Source of the DNA: Micrococcales bacterium
GTDB taxonomy: Bacteria; Actinomycetota; Actinomycetes; S36-B12; UBA10799
Assembly (NCBI GenBank): GCA_016703125.1
Contig: JADJCR010000002.1
Location: forward strand, 186,001-250,000
Length of the DNA: 64,000 nt
Direction: 5' to 3'
The notes below the pieces were generated by a model, which was given only the letters and a program-made list of their open reading frames with translations, had not been told where the DNA came from and did no database searches. Shown in pieces: positions 35,381-45,363 of this stretch (positions are counted from its first letter, which is position 1; every line of letters starts with the position of its first letter). Both the position numbers and the translations under genes were made by a program.

Positions 35381-36384
35381 ACGACCATCCTGACAAGCGC
35401 ACACACCAGTGCACCCAGCAATGCGCAACCAGGCAGCGTCACGATCCACGCCAGCAGGATGTCCCGCACCACCGTCCAGCCCACATGCCGCCGGCGCTGG
35501 CTGGCGCCCACACCGACCACGGAGGATGAGACAACGTGGGTGGTGCTGACCGGCGCACCAACCGCGGATGCCAGCCCGATGATCACCGAGCTCGACCCCG
35601 AACTCACCAGGCCGTCGAGCGGGCGCAGCCGGTAGATCCGCCGGCCGATGGTGCGCACGATGCGCCAACCACCCAAAGCCGTCCCGACGGTCAGCGCCAG
35701 CCCGCAGACGATCTTGACCCACAGCGGGACGACAAACTCCGGGATCACCCCACCGGCGACCAGCGCGAGGGTGAGCAGACCCATGGTCTTCTGGGCATCG
35801 TTGGCCCCGTGGGCGAAGGAGAGCGTGGCCGCCGTCACCCACTCGCCGCGCAACACCGGCGTCCGCACCTGCCGCGATGCCCGCCGGGTGGCACGGGTTG
35901 CCGCCACCGCGACGACCCAGGCGACAGCGGCCCCGAGCAGCGGGGAGATCGCCAACCCGACGAGCACCCCCAGCACGCCGTACGGGAACACCCCGTTGAA
36001 ACCGCCCCAGACGACGGCCGACGGTCCGGCAACGACCAGGGCAGCGCCCACCAGGCCACCGACCAAGGCGTGTGAGGACGACGACGGCAGGCCCCGGTAC
36101 CAGGTGGCGATGTTCCACAGGAGACCGGCGACCAGAGCGCTGAGGAGGACAGCCATCGTCTGTTCCGGATCGACGTCCAGCAGGCCGCCCACGGTGTCAG
36201 CCACCGCAGTGGCCACCAGGATCGGCCCGAGGATGGTGAACACCGAGGCCAGCACCACCGCCGGACCCGGGCGCGCCGCACGGGTCGCGACCAGCGCGGC
36301 GATGGCGTTGGAGGAGTCGTGGAAGCCGTTGGAGACGTCGAAGGCAATCCCGAGCAGGATCACGAGCAATACCGCCCCCTCCAT
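35377..36384 (-). CDS. pit: Inorganic phosphate transporter, Pit family
   Basis: A 335-residue proton- or sodium-coupled phosphate permease of the PiT family. The signature repeats are present: GIAFDVSNGFHDSSNAIAAL near the N-terminus and SFAHGANDAQKTMGLLTLAL in the second half, with SSSHALVGGLVGAA and PVSTTHVVSSSVVGVG. About ten TM helices. The ATG at 36384 matches the family N-terminus; the open frame extends further upstream but without similarity. First gene of an operon with DUF47 and a flavodoxin-like protein, divergent from the GNAT-like gene. With no Pst genes here, this is the low-affinity system. Confidence 0.93.
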   Translation of the reverse strand: MEGAVLLVILLGIAFDVSNGFHDSSNAIAALVATRAARPGPAVVLASVFTILGPILVATAVADTVGGLLDVDPEQTMAVLLSALVAGLLWNIATWYRGLPSSSSHALVGGLVGAALVVAGPSAVVWGGFNGVFPYGVLGVLVGLAISPLLGAAVAWVVAVAATRATRRASRQVRTPVLRGEWVTAATLSFAHGANDAQKTMGLLTLALVAGGVIPEFVVPLWVKIVCGLALTVGTALGGWRIVRTIGRRIYRLRPLDGLVSSGSSSVIIGLASAVGAPVSTTHVVSSSVVGVGASQRRRHVGWTVVRDILLAWIVTLPGCALLGALVCALVRMVV

Positions 36385-36448
36385 GCCTCCGGTGTAGCAC
36401 CCGGACCGGGACAAGCGCCCGCGCATTCCTGGGAGGCACACTGGAAAG

Positions 36449-37102
36449 GTGCCGGACGAGTCCGAAGAGTTGTCGCTGGCGATGCAGATGCGACCTACGT
36501 TGTTCGTCACGCTGCAGACCGACCTCAGGCAAATGCCGACGCCGGTTCAGCCCTATCGCGCCTCCCTCGCGGTGCGGTGGTCGCCCGACGACGGGCCCGA
36601 TGTGGATCTCGCGGAATTGTCGGAACGCACCGGCGTCGACGTGCGCAACTACGTGCCCGAGGTGGGCAACGTCATGCCCGACGGGCTGGTCGCCAGCGTG
36701 GGGGAAGGCCGCTTCACCACCGTCGACCTCAGTGCACCCGACTGCTGGGAGTGTCTGACGGGGAACGGACAGGACCTCGCAATGGTCGGCGAGGCACTGC
36801 TCGGCGAGAAATTCGACCAGGCCGAACTGCGCGCCGCCTTCCCAGTGGTGCACCAGCGGGCGGTCATCGTGGAGCACGTGGAGGTTGTGCCGGAATGGCG
36901 GGGAGCCGGATACGGCCTGGTAGCCATCGAGATTGTTCTGCGTGAGCTGGGACGGTGTGCCGACGTGGCCGCCCTGTATCCCATGCAACCCGGGCTGACG
37001 GATCTGGCCGAACGCCAGGAAGCATCGGAACGGCTCACCCGTCACTGGGGGCGGCTGGGCTTCGCAGACTTCAACGGCATCATGGCCAAGGCGCTGGGGT
37101 AA
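36449..37102 (+). CDS. Uncharacterised protein with C-terminal GNAT-like domain
   Basis: A 217-residue protein. The first 120 residues match no family I recognise. The rest contains VEVVPEWRGAGYGLVAIEIV, which looks like the acetyl-CoA-binding motif A of GNAT acetyltransferases, and a late TRHWGRLGFADFNGIM that resembles their C-terminal strand. Start GTG with CACACT 6 nt upstream, as at the VKOR gene, so probably leaderless. Function and substrate are unknown. Confidence 0.7.
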   Translation: MPDESEELSLAMQMRPTLFVTLQTDLRQMPTPVQPYRASLAVRWSPDDGPDVDLAELSERTGVDVRNYVPEVGNVMPDGLVASVGEGRFTTVDLSAPDCWECLTGNGQDLAMVGEALLGEKFDQAELRAAFPVVHQRAVIVEHVEVVPEWRGAGYGLVAIEIVLRELGRCADVAALYPMQPGLTDLAERQEASERLTRHWGRLGFADFNGIMAKALG

Positions 37103-37165
37103 GGCGAACCTTCAGCATTTGCCACAGTTTCTGCGTAGTAAATTCCCTCGTGGGAGGGAGTCCGC

Positions 37166-38352
37166 ATGACGGCACGAGCACTGCGCCGGACCCGCATCGA
37201 CCTGAGCCAACGGCCCTTCATCGTCATCTGGGAGGCCACACAGGCGTGCGCCCTGGCCTGCAAACACTGCCGGGCCACCTCGGTGCCGCACCGGGACAGC
37301 CGCGAACTGACAACGGCGCAGGCCTGCGCACTGATGGACCAGGTCCTCGAGTTCGGGTCGCCCCCACCCTTCTTCGTGATCACCGGCGGTGACCCGTTCA
37401 TGCGCCCGGACCTGTTCGAACTCGTCGCGCATGGCGCTGCCATCGGGCTGCCCGTCGCGGTGTCGCCATCCGGCACGCCGGCGCTCAACCGGGACAACCT
37501 CGCGCGACTGCGTGACGCGGGTGCGCACGCCATCTCCCTAAGCGTGGACGGCGCCACCGCCGCGACCCACGATGCGTTCCGCGGTGTCCCCGGAAGTTTC
37601 GATCTGACGCTGCGCGGCTGGCAGGACGCGCAGGAACTGGGCATGAAGGTGCAGATCAACACCACGGCCACGCGGACGAACCTGCACGAACTGCCCGCCA
37701 TCCTCGACACCATCAAGCGCCGGGGGGTCATGACGTGGAGCATGTTCTTCCTGGTACCGACCGGGCGGGGTCGGCGCTGCAGCAGTTCACCACACAGCAG
37801 GCGGAGGACGTCCTGAACTTCTGTTACGAGGCGGACAAGGTCGTGTCGCTGAAGACGACCGAGGCCCCGGCCTTCCGCCGGGTGTGCATCCAGCGCACGA
37901 TCTGCGAGGAGCAGGGGCTCGATCCCGCCACCGCTATGCGGCTCGGGCCGGACTACCGGGCCCTCACCGCGCAACTGACCGACCTCGGCCTGCAGCCGGA
38001 TGGTCACCAGCTGCGACGGCCGCCGCTGCCGATCAACGCCGCCCGCGGATTCGTGTTCGTCTCACACACCGGCGAGGTGTTCCCCAGCGGCTTCCTGCCA
38101 CGCTCGGCCGGCGACGTGCACGCCCGCCCGCTGGCCGAGATCTACCGCGACTCGGACCTCTTCACGATGCTGCGCGACACCGACCGGCCCACCGGACGGT
38201 GTGGGCGATGCGAGTTCCGGACCGTGTGCGGGGGTTCGCGGCCCCGGGCCTACGGCGCGACCGCCGACGTGCTGGAGGACGACCCGCTGTGCGGTTACGA
38301 ACCCGGCACGTTCGGGTTCGGTGAGCGGGTGCGGGCGCTGATCGCGGGCTGA
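37166..38352 (+). CDS. Radical SAM/SPASM domain protein (one frame break)
   Basis: About 395 residues. The radical SAM cluster motif is CALACKHC (CxxxCxxC, about residues 30-37), followed by FFVITGGDPFMRPDLFEL and ISLSVDGATAATHDAFRG. A C-terminal SPASM cysteine set is GRCGRCEFRTVCGGSRPRAY with later DDPLCGYEP. It resembles the SPASM subgroup found in heme-modification and peptide-maturation pathways; the substrate is unknown. The frame breaks at about 37767-37775 (FFLVPTGRG then SALQQFTTQQ), a -1 change in a G-rich run. GGGAGGG precedes the ATG. A small secreted protein follows 36 bp downstream. Confidence 0.87.
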
Positions 38353-38388
38353 GGCTACCCTGGATAGTCCGGCCTGAGGAGGTGCACC

Positions 38389-38918
38389 ATGCGCGCAGTG
38401 CTTGCGGCGGTCGTCCTGCTCATTGTCACCGCACCGGCCGCGAGCGGGGCCACGGTCACGATCCCGGATGACGTCGGCGACATCATCGTCGGCCCGGAGA
38501 TCTCCGACATCGTCGAGGCGCACGTCACCTACTCCGCCAAGCGCCTGACCGTCAGCGTGACGCACCGCGACTGGCGCTGGGAGTGGGGCCACAAGCGGGC
38601 GGCTACCGGCGGTCTGGTGACCTTCGGCAATGGCCGCTCGTTCGTCATCGTGCCCAACAACACCGGCCGCCGGTCCCAGTTGTACACCCGCAAGGGCTTA
38701 CGGAACTGCCCGGACGGCCAATCCTGCAAACTCCCTGTGACGGCTGGCGCTACCAGGTCGATGAGGACGCGCGGACGACCGCGGTCAGTGTGCCCGTGCG
38801 GTGTTTCGGAACCAGGTCCGCCCGAGTCAAGGTGCGGCCGTTCCACGTCATCCCCATCACCGGCCAGCAACCCGTCGTCGACCCGGTGTCCACCAGCCCC
38901 TTGATCGCACGGGGCTGA
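38389..38918 (+). CDS. Secreted protein of unknown function (one frame break)
   Basis: About 176 residues after correction. Signal peptide about 1-20 (MRAVLAAVVLLIVTAPAASG), then a beta-rich mature domain with IPDDVGDIIVGPEISDIVEA and four cysteines (RNCPDGQSC, then PCDGWRYQ and VRCFGTR). The first frame decays into a Pro/Ser-rich tail after QSCKLP; switching frame at about 38730-38736 continues as CDGWRYQVDEDARTTAVSV and ends at 38918, so a -1 consensus error is likely. GAGGAGGTG ribosome-binding site. It follows the radical SAM gene closely and could be its partner or target, but nothing proves this. Confidence 0.72.
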
Positions 38919-38960
38919 ACCGCCGCCCAGCCGGCCACCCCAGTGCCCGAGAATGGTGTC

Positions 38961-39890
38961 ATGAGCCCGCAGTTCGACCCCGACGACGGGGTGGTCGCTG
39001 TCACCGGTGTGACGAAGCGATTCGGCCAGGTCACGGCGGTGGACGACTTGAGTTTCGCCGTCACACCTGGCCGGGTGACCGGCTTCCTCGGCCCGAACGG
39101 CGCCGGGAAGACCACCACGCTTCGCATGATCCTCGGCTTGGCGACCCCGGATGCCGGCTCGGTCACCATCGGTGGCATCACCTACGGTCAGCGTCCCCGC
39201 CCGGCCCAGCACGTCGGTGCGGCACTGGAGGCGGCCAGTTTCCACCCCGGGCGTACCGCCCGCGACCACCTGCGGGTCTACGCACCGGAAGTCGGCGTGC
39301 CCGACGCCCCGTGCGATGAGGTCCTGGCGACCGTCGGGCTCGACGACGCCGCCGAACGACGGGTGGGTGGGTTCTCCACCGGGATGCGCCAGCGACTCGC
39401 CCTGGCCACGACCCTGCTCGGCGACCCCCAGGTCCTACTGCTCGACGAACCAGCGAACGGACTGGACCCCGAGGGCATCGCGTGGTTGCGGCAGTTCCTG
39501 CGATACCTGGCCGGCCAGGGTCGCACCGTGCTGGTCTCCTCACACGTTCTGTCCGAGGTCGAGCAGACCGTGGATGACGTCGTGATCATCGCCAGGGGCC
39601 GGCTCGTGCACGCCTCATCGCTGGCGCAGCTCGCGGCCATGGCCCGGCCGGCGGCGCGGATCGTCTCGCCGGATGCCGACGGGCTGGCGCGCGTGGTCGC
39701 GGATAACGGGTGGGACGCCGATTTCGACACCCCCAACATCGCCGTCGTCCAGGACCACCATCCGGTGGACGTCGGAGTGGCTGCCTTCCGGCAGGGACTG
39801 GAACTGCATGAACTCGCCCCGGCCGGCACCAGCCTGGAGGCGCTGTTCCTCCAGTTGACCAGCCCCGCGGCGCAGGAGGTGGGGCGATGA
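38961..39890 (+). CDS. ABC transporter ATP-binding protein (NatA/CcmA-type exporter)
   Basis: A 309-residue ATPase. Walker A is GPNGAGKTTTLRMI (about 48), the signature is FSTGMRQRLALATTLL, and Walker B is VLLLDEPANGLDPEG, then SSHVLSEVEQ. This single-ABC, drug/sodium-export type works with the permease encoded immediately downstream (ATGA overlap). The ATG at 38961 is chosen over the GTG at 38943 because GAGAAT lies 6 nt before it, as in other leaderless starts here. Substrate unknown; bacitracin- or lantibiotic-type resistance exporters look similar. Confidence 0.9.
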   Translation: MSPQFDPDDGVVAVTGVTKRFGQVTAVDDLSFAVTPGRVTGFLGPNGAGKTTTLRMILGLATPDAGSVTIGGITYGQRPRPAQHVGAALEAASFHPGRTARDHLRVYAPEVGVPDAPCDEVLATVGLDDAAERRVGGFSTGMRQRLALATTLLGDPQVLLLDEPANGLDPEGIAWLRQFLRYLAGQGRTVLVSSHVLSEVEQTVDDVVIIARGRLVHASSLAQLAAMARPAARIVSPDADGLARVVADNGWDADFDTPNIAVVQDHHPVDVGVAAFRQGLELHELAPAGTSLEALFLQLTSPAAQEVGR

Positions 39891-40702
39891 TCACCGCGCT
39901 GCGCACCGAACTACGCAAGATCACCACCACCCGGGCCTGGTGGATCAACGCCGTCGTGATGTTCGGCTACATGGTGGTCATGTCGGCGATCATGGCCGCG
40001 TCCTTCGTGCTCGGAATGCGCGCGGCCGAGGGGACCGAGGCCTCCCCCGGGGAGCTCGTGCTGGACCCGCAGGCCGCGGCGTCGTCGGTCTACACGCTGG
40101 CCGTGGCGCTGGGCTACATCTTCCCCGCGCTGCTCGGAGCCATGGTCGTCACCACTGAGTTCCGCCACCACACGATCACCCCGACGCTGCTGGCCGAACC
40201 GCGGCGCAGCCTGGTGCTGGGGTGCAAACTGGCCGCCGTGCTGCCGTTCGGGATCGCGGTGGCGGTGGCGGGCGTGCTGGGTGCGGTCATCGGAGGCGCG
40301 GCGACGCTGGCCGTGATGGGCGAACCGACTTTCCTCTCCGACGCCCAGATGCAGCGCACGATCGCCCTGTCGGTGGTCGCCCTTGTGATCTGGTCGCTGG
40401 TCGGGGTCGGCTTCGGCTCGGTGTTGACCAACCAGGTCGCAGCGATCGTCGTGCTGCTGGCGTTCACCCAGTTCGTAGAGCCCTTGCTGCGACTGCTGCT
40501 CGCACAGTTCGACGCCACGGAGATGATCTCGAAGTTCCTGCCGGGCGCCGCCGGGGAGGCCATCGCCGGCTCGAGCCTCTACGTCAGTTCCGGTCTGGCC
40601 GATCTGCTGCAGCCGTGGCAGGGAGTGCTGGTGCTGCTCGCCTACGCCGTCGTGTTCACGGTCATCGGGCGACTGACGACGTTCCGCCGGGACATCGGCT
40701 AG
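39887..40702 (+). CDS. ABC transporter permease (ABC-2 type)
   Basis: A 271-residue membrane subunit with six predicted TM helices (about 20-42, 65-90, 105-130, 145-170, 180-200, 240-260) and the conserved VYTLAVALGYIFPALLGAMV and TEFRHHTITPTLLAEPRRSL pattern of two-component exporters. Its start overlaps the stop of the partner ATPase by 4 bp. The 173 bp that follow, up to the ADP-ribosylglycohydrolase gene, contain no gene I can support. Confidence 0.88.
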   Translation: MITALRTELRKITTTRAWWINAVVMFGYMVVMSAIMAASFVLGMRAAEGTEASPGELVLDPQAAASSVYTLAVALGYIFPALLGAMVVTTEFRHHTITPTLLAEPRRSLVLGCKLAAVLPFGIAVAVAGVLGAVIGGAATLAVMGEPTFLSDAQMQRTIALSVVALVIWSLVGVGFGSVLTNQVAAIVVLLAFTQFVEPLLRLLLAQFDATEMISKFLPGAAGEAIAGSSLYVSSGLADLLQPWQGVLVLLAYAVVFTVIGRLTTFRRDIG

Positions 40703-40875
40703 CTGCTGCTGCCTGTTGGCCAGCGAGTGGTCCGGGACGACCGCGCCACGACTGCCACAGGTGCTGCCGGATGGCCTGTCGCCGGTCGGTCGCCAGAAGC
40801 GTCATCACGTCCAGAACCTCCCCGACGGGGCTCGGTGGAGCATGCTGGATACCAGCCGACGGCAGGGAGAAGCAG

Positions 40876-41844
40876 ATGAACGATTCGATGGACCCCGAGG
40901 TCCTGGACCGGGCAGTTGGCGTCCTGCTCGCGTCCGCCTGCGGAGATGCGCTCGGCGCCGGGTACGAGTTCCTGCCGCCGACGAGCATCCGCCCACCCGT
41001 CGGCATGATCGGGGGCGGTTCGTTCGCCTGGGAGCCGGGCGAATGGACCGACGACACCTCGATGGCCTGGGTGATCGCGCGGGTGGCGGCGACGGGCGTG
41101 GATCTGCGCACCGAAGATGCACAGGACCAGATCACGGCGGGGTGGTTCGCGTGGCAGCAGGAGGCCAAGGACATCGGAATCCAGACCCACGCAGCGCTGG
41201 CGCGGGCCGGTCACGAATCCGGCGGGACCCCCACCGCCGCGCACCTGCGGGAGGCCGCTGCGCGCTACCACGACCGGGAGGGCCGGTCCGGCGGCAACGG
41301 CTCACTCATGCGGACCGCGCCCGTCGCTCTGGCCTATCTCGACGATTCCGACCGCCTCACGGAAGCCGCGATGCAAATCAGCGCCCTCACCCACTTCGAC
41401 CCGGAAGCCGGCGAGGCCTGCGTACTGCAGTGTCAGGCGATTCGCCACGCCGTTCGCACCGGGGAGTTGGACCTGCGGGTCGGCTTGCGGCACCTGGATC
41501 GGCCACGGGCACGACTGTGGCATTCCCGCATCGACGACGCGGAAGGCCGCACGCCGCAGTCCTTCACGCGCAACGGGTGGGGAGTGGAGGCGCTCATGGG
41601 CGCCTGGAGTGCCGTCGTGGGCACCGCCCAGCACGACGTCCAGGGCACTCTGGAGGCCGCGGTGCTGGGCGGGCACGACACCGACACCGTCGCGGCCATC
41701 GCGGGGGCGCTCGTGGGCGCCGAGCACGGCGCGACGTCGGTGCCGCGGCAGTGGCGGGAGATCCTGCACGGCTGGCCTGGCAAGACCGGCGACGACCTGG
41801 TCGAGGTGGGACTGCGGATCGTGGCGGGAGGGACTGACCAGTAG
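40876..41844 (+). CDS. ADP-ribosylglycohydrolase family protein (DraG/ARH-like)
   Basis: A 322-residue all-alpha hydrolase that removes ADP-ribose from proteins, nucleic acids or small molecules using a binuclear Mg centre. Metal ligands and signature motifs are present: SACGDALGAGYEF, EWTDDTSMAW (TDD), SGGNGSLMRTAP and LGGHDTDTVAAIAGALVGA (D-x-D). Length is normal for the family. CAGGGAGA precedes the ATG. It is convergent with the large helicase gene, their stop codons abutting at 41844/41845. Its target is unknown; no ADP-ribosyltransferase is visible in the window. Confidence 0.92.
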   Translation: MNDSMDPEVLDRAVGVLLASACGDALGAGYEFLPPTSIRPPVGMIGGGSFAWEPGEWTDDTSMAWVIARVAATGVDLRTEDAQDQITAGWFAWQQEAKDIGIQTHAALARAGHESGGTPTAAHLREAAARYHDREGRSGGNGSLMRTAPVALAYLDDSDRLTEAAMQISALTHFDPEAGEACVLQCQAIRHAVRTGELDLRVGLRHLDRPRARLWHSRIDDAEGRTPQSFTRNGWGVEALMGAWSAVVGTAQHDVQGTLEAAVLGGHDTDTVAAIAGALVGAEHGATSVPRQWREILHGWPGKTGDDLVEVGLRIVAGGTDQ

Positions 41845-44800
41845 TCAGCGGGCCACGACGGAGGCCTGCTGAAAGACCTCGCCCGGCATGCGCCGGGCCA
41901 ACTGCCAAGTGATGGCGATCGGCCTCTCACCGCGGTGATCGACGTACGAGACCGGCCCCAGGCACAGGAACGGCACGGCGCCGAGTTCGTCGGTGGGGCG
42001 CTCGCGGACGAACAGCAGGACATGGGTTCCTTCGGCGGTGTGGTTGAGGTAGCGCTGTCCTGCTGGGGAATCCACGCGGGTCGTGTTCTGCGACTCCCAG
42101 TGGAACTTGTCCGGCGCGACCGCGTAGTCCCGGTACATCGTGCTCGGCGAGAAGTCGGCCTCGCTCTTGCGCAGGTTCACCAGCAGGGCATCCGTGCGCG
42201 CGGATTCCGCCCACACCACACCCGTGGCATGACCCCGTGCCGACCGGGTCCACCCGGCCCAGTCCAGTCCCGCGAGGATCTCCTCCCTGCGGTACCGGGC
42301 GTGGCTGAACATGGGCACGTCCTGCAGCCCCTCGCCGAGCGGCAGCGGGTTGAGCCGGGCGCGATCCAGGCCGAGATCCAGCACCTCGCGGGCCTCGGCG
42401 CAGAAGGCCGGGTGAGCACGCAGGTGCGACAGGCCCGCCGCATAGGACGCGAACCCGCCCCGATCGGGCCAGAGGGTGAAGAACAGCATGCGCGCGAGGC
42501 GCTGGTCCCACGGGCTGAGGTCCTCGTAGCGCTCAGCATCTGGCGTCAACAACCTTGCGTACACGCCAGCGCGCGCCGGGTCGTCGACGTGGATGAGTGC
42601 CGACAGCCGCTTGAGCACGGCTGATTCATCCGGGCCGGCGGCCGGAGTCGGCAGTCCTGCACCCCTGCGCAATGCCGTCCACGTACCACCGCCGCGATAG
42701 ATGTCCACCAGGTCGCGCCCCGACTCCTGCAGGAACTGCGCCAGCGGCAGGTCGCCGTACGACCGGACCTCCGCGACCAGACCTTTGGTCGTGAGCCGCA
42801 GTTGCTGGCGGACGTTGTCCAGGACGATGTCCTGGGCCACCCGGTCGAGGACCATCTGCGAACCGGAGGGCAGGAAGGGGAAGCCCTGCTCGATCTGGCG
42901 TTCCAGAGCCTTGCGCCCGACCCCGACCAGCGCCCGGTACCGCACGTCGAACCGGAACTCCCGGCGCTGCTGGCCGATGAAGTCCAGCGCGGTCAGCACC
43001 GCCTTGCCCTGCGACCTTCGCAACCCGCGACCCAACTGCTGCAGGAAGACCGTCGCGCTCTGCGTGGGCCGCAGGAACAGGACGGTGTCGACCTCGGGGA
43101 TGTCGAGGCCTTCGTTGAACAGATCTGCGGCGAACAGGGCGTTGACCCGCACATGGCGCAGCGCGTCGAGCGCATCCGCCCGGTGATCCTCGCGCGTGCT
43201 GCCCGAGACCGCCCGCGCCGGGATGCCGGCCTCGGTGAACACCCGCGCCATGTACTCCGCGTGCGCGACCGACACGCAGAACCCCAGTGCCCGCATCCGG
43301 TGGACGTCCGTGACCTTGTCGCGCAACTCCCGCAGCACCTTCAGCGCGCGGGCGTCGTTGCCGGTGTAGACACGGTCGAGGCCGGCGGGGTCGTACGCGC
43401 CACGCTTCCACTCGATGCCCGTCAGGTCGACGTCATCGGCCACGCCGAAGTAGTGGAACGGAACCAGCAGATCATCCGAGAGCGCGTCCCACAGGCGCTG
43501 CTCGTACGCCGTGCGGTTGTCGAAGAAGCTACGGACGTCCACGCCGTCGGCGCGTTCCGGGGTGGCAGTCAGGCCGAGCAACTCGCGTGGGCGCAAGTGG
43601 TCCAGCAACCGCCGGTACGTGGCCGCCTCCGCGTGGTGGAACTCGTCCACCACCACCACGTCGAAGTGATCCGGGGGGATGGTCTCCACGCCGAGGGACG
43701 ACAGCGACTGAACGCTGGCGAAGACATGCCGCCACTGCTCGGGGCGGCGGCCCGCGACGAAGGGCTCGCCGAACGTGGCATCAGCCAGCACCTCGCGGTA
43801 GGTGTGCAGGGACTGCTCGAGGATCTCCTTCCGGTGGGCGACGAACAGCAGGCTGGGTCGCCGGCCGGGATCATCGACGAGCCCGCGGTAGTCCAGCGCG
43901 GCGACAACTGTCTTGCCGGTGCCCGTCGCTGCCACGACCAGGTTGCGGTGCCGGTCGTGGATCCGCCGCTCGGTCTCCAGGGCTTCGAGGATCTGCTCCT
44001 GGTGGGGGTACGGCCGGACCTCCAGCCCGGACAGCATGATCCGGGAGTGCCCCGTCCCGCCGCCCCCGGCGCGTGCCAGGGCCTGGGACAGGTGGTCACC
44101 GTCTGCGTCCGGATCGTAGTCGGTGAAAGCCGGGTCGGACCAGTAGGTGTCGAACGTGGCCCCGAACTTCCGGATCAGCTGCGGGGTTGCGACCCCGGAG
44201 AGCCTCACGTTCCACTCCAGCCCGTCCACCAGCGCCGACCGCGACAGATTCGAACTACCGACGAAGGCCGTGTCAAATCCGGAGTGGCGGCCGAACAGCC
44301 AGGCCTTGGCGTGCAGGCGGGTGGAGGCCTCCTCGTAGGTGATCCGCACCTGTGCCCCGAAGCGCCGGACCAGTTCGTCGAGGGCGCGCCTCTCCGTGGC
44401 ACCCATGTACGTCGTGGTGATGACCCGCAGCGGCACACCCCGGTCACGCAACGCGGCCAACTGCTCCTCGATGACCCGCAACCCGTGCCACTTGATGAAC
44501 GCGCAGAGCAGATCCACACGGTCGGCGCTGGCGAGTTCCGACCGCAGTTCGGACCCGAGAGTGGGTTCCTCGGGGGCATTGGTGAGCAGCGCCGCGTCCG
44601 ACAGCGGCGTGATGGGCCGGACGATCTGTCTGTCGCCCAATCCCCACTGCGGGTCAAGGCGATCAACTGCCGCAACCGCTGCGCCACGACCGCCTCGTCG
44701 TCGTTCAGCAGCGCCAGAACCTCGTTGACCATGCGGACTCGCAACTGCTCATCCGGGGTGTCCGCGAGCGAGCGGCGGATCAGATCCGCGACGTGCCGGG

Positions 44801-44926
44801 CCAGCACCTCCGGGGCATCAGCGGGATCGATGAGTGGGAAGGCGGGTTCCAGGTCGATGCCCGACAACCTCCGCGTCAGCCCGGCGGTCTCCAAGGAGTC
44901 GTCGACCCCTCAGGCAGCTCCCCCAT
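41845..44926 (-). CDS. PLD-nuclease/DEAD-box helicase/DUF3427 protein (two frame breaks)
   Basis: About 1,028 residues. A short helical N-terminal domain is followed by a phospholipase D-like nuclease domain with STRLHAKAWLFGRHSGFDTAFVGSSNLS (HxK and N motifs). The SF2 helicase has Walker A VAATGTGKTVVA, motif II VDEFHHAEA (DEFH), TATPERADG, then motif VI QLGRGLRRSQGK. The C-terminal half is DUF3427. The main frame opens at 44640; the true N-terminus continues in another frame through LALLNDDEAVVAQRLRQLI, and a second -1 break near 44905 links it to ATG 44926 (MGELPEG). Such proteins are DNA repair- or defence-like ATPases. The adjacent ADP-ribosylglycohydrolase converges on it. Confidence 0.87.
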
Positions 44927-45010
44927 GGGCCGAAGCTTCCCAGAACCCGCGGTCACGCGTCCACGTGGAGACGCCCCAGCGCGGGCTGCCGAGGCGCGTT
45001 CCACTGCGAG

Positions 45011-45085
45011 GTTGGAGAACGGCCACTAGGTTGGACAATCCCGCATCGCGTGTCTCCTCCAACGCGGTGAACGGAGCCAACCTCG
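45011..45085. repeat. Four-box intergenic element, copy B
   Basis: GTTGGAGAAC (45011-45020) and GTTGGACAAT (45030-45039) are 19 bp apart as in copy A. CTCCAAC (45057-45063), GTGAAC (45067-45072) and CCAACCTCG (45077-45085) then follow with the same spacings within 1-4 bp. GAGGTTGG (45008-45015) and CCAACCTC are perfect inverted repeats. It lies upstream of both the helicase gene (start 44926) and the methyltransferase-like gene (start 45364), again a divergent intergenic region. Confidence 0.6.
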
Positions 45086-45144
45086 TGCGCCGGCGGCGAT
45101 CCCCGACTGCCAAGGCCGGCGCCAGACGGGGCAACACGCACCGC

Positions 45145-45350
45145 CGCCGTCCCGGGGACGCGGGGGGCGGAGCCGGGGCCGGGTCCCGGGGGGGGAGGGG
45201 AACAGGGGCGGCCCGAAGCCCCCGGGGGGGGCCCCCCGGGCCCCGCCCCGGCTGGGGGCGGGGGGCCCCCCGGGAGGGGGGGGGTGCGGCGGCGCGGCGG
45301 CGCCGAGGCCGCGCCCGGGCGCGGGCCCGGGCGCCCCCGGGGGGATGCCA
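45145..45350. other. Extreme G/C-run block, probable low-quality consensus
   Basis: About 200 bp made almost entirely of long G or C runs (8-base G runs at 45188-45195 and 45224-45231, C runs of 5-6), with A and T nearly absent. Nothing gene-like is convincing here; open frames across it are by-products of lacking A/T and hence stop codons. Together with the rest of the 437-bp gap 44927-45363, it holds only repeat copy B and the promoters of the flanking genes. Confidence 0.6.
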
Positions 45351-45363
45351 GGATGGAACCGCG

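Noticed and set aside
40703..40875. Possible short minus-strand gene (MTLLATDRRQAIRQHLWQSW) between the ABC permease and ADP-ribosylglycohydrolase
   Set aside because: The tail runs antisense into the permease gene, no promoter or homologue evident; support too weak.
44640..44926. Separate small gene upstream of the helicase
   Set aside because: Its product matches the expected helicase N-terminus and joins it with single-base corrections.
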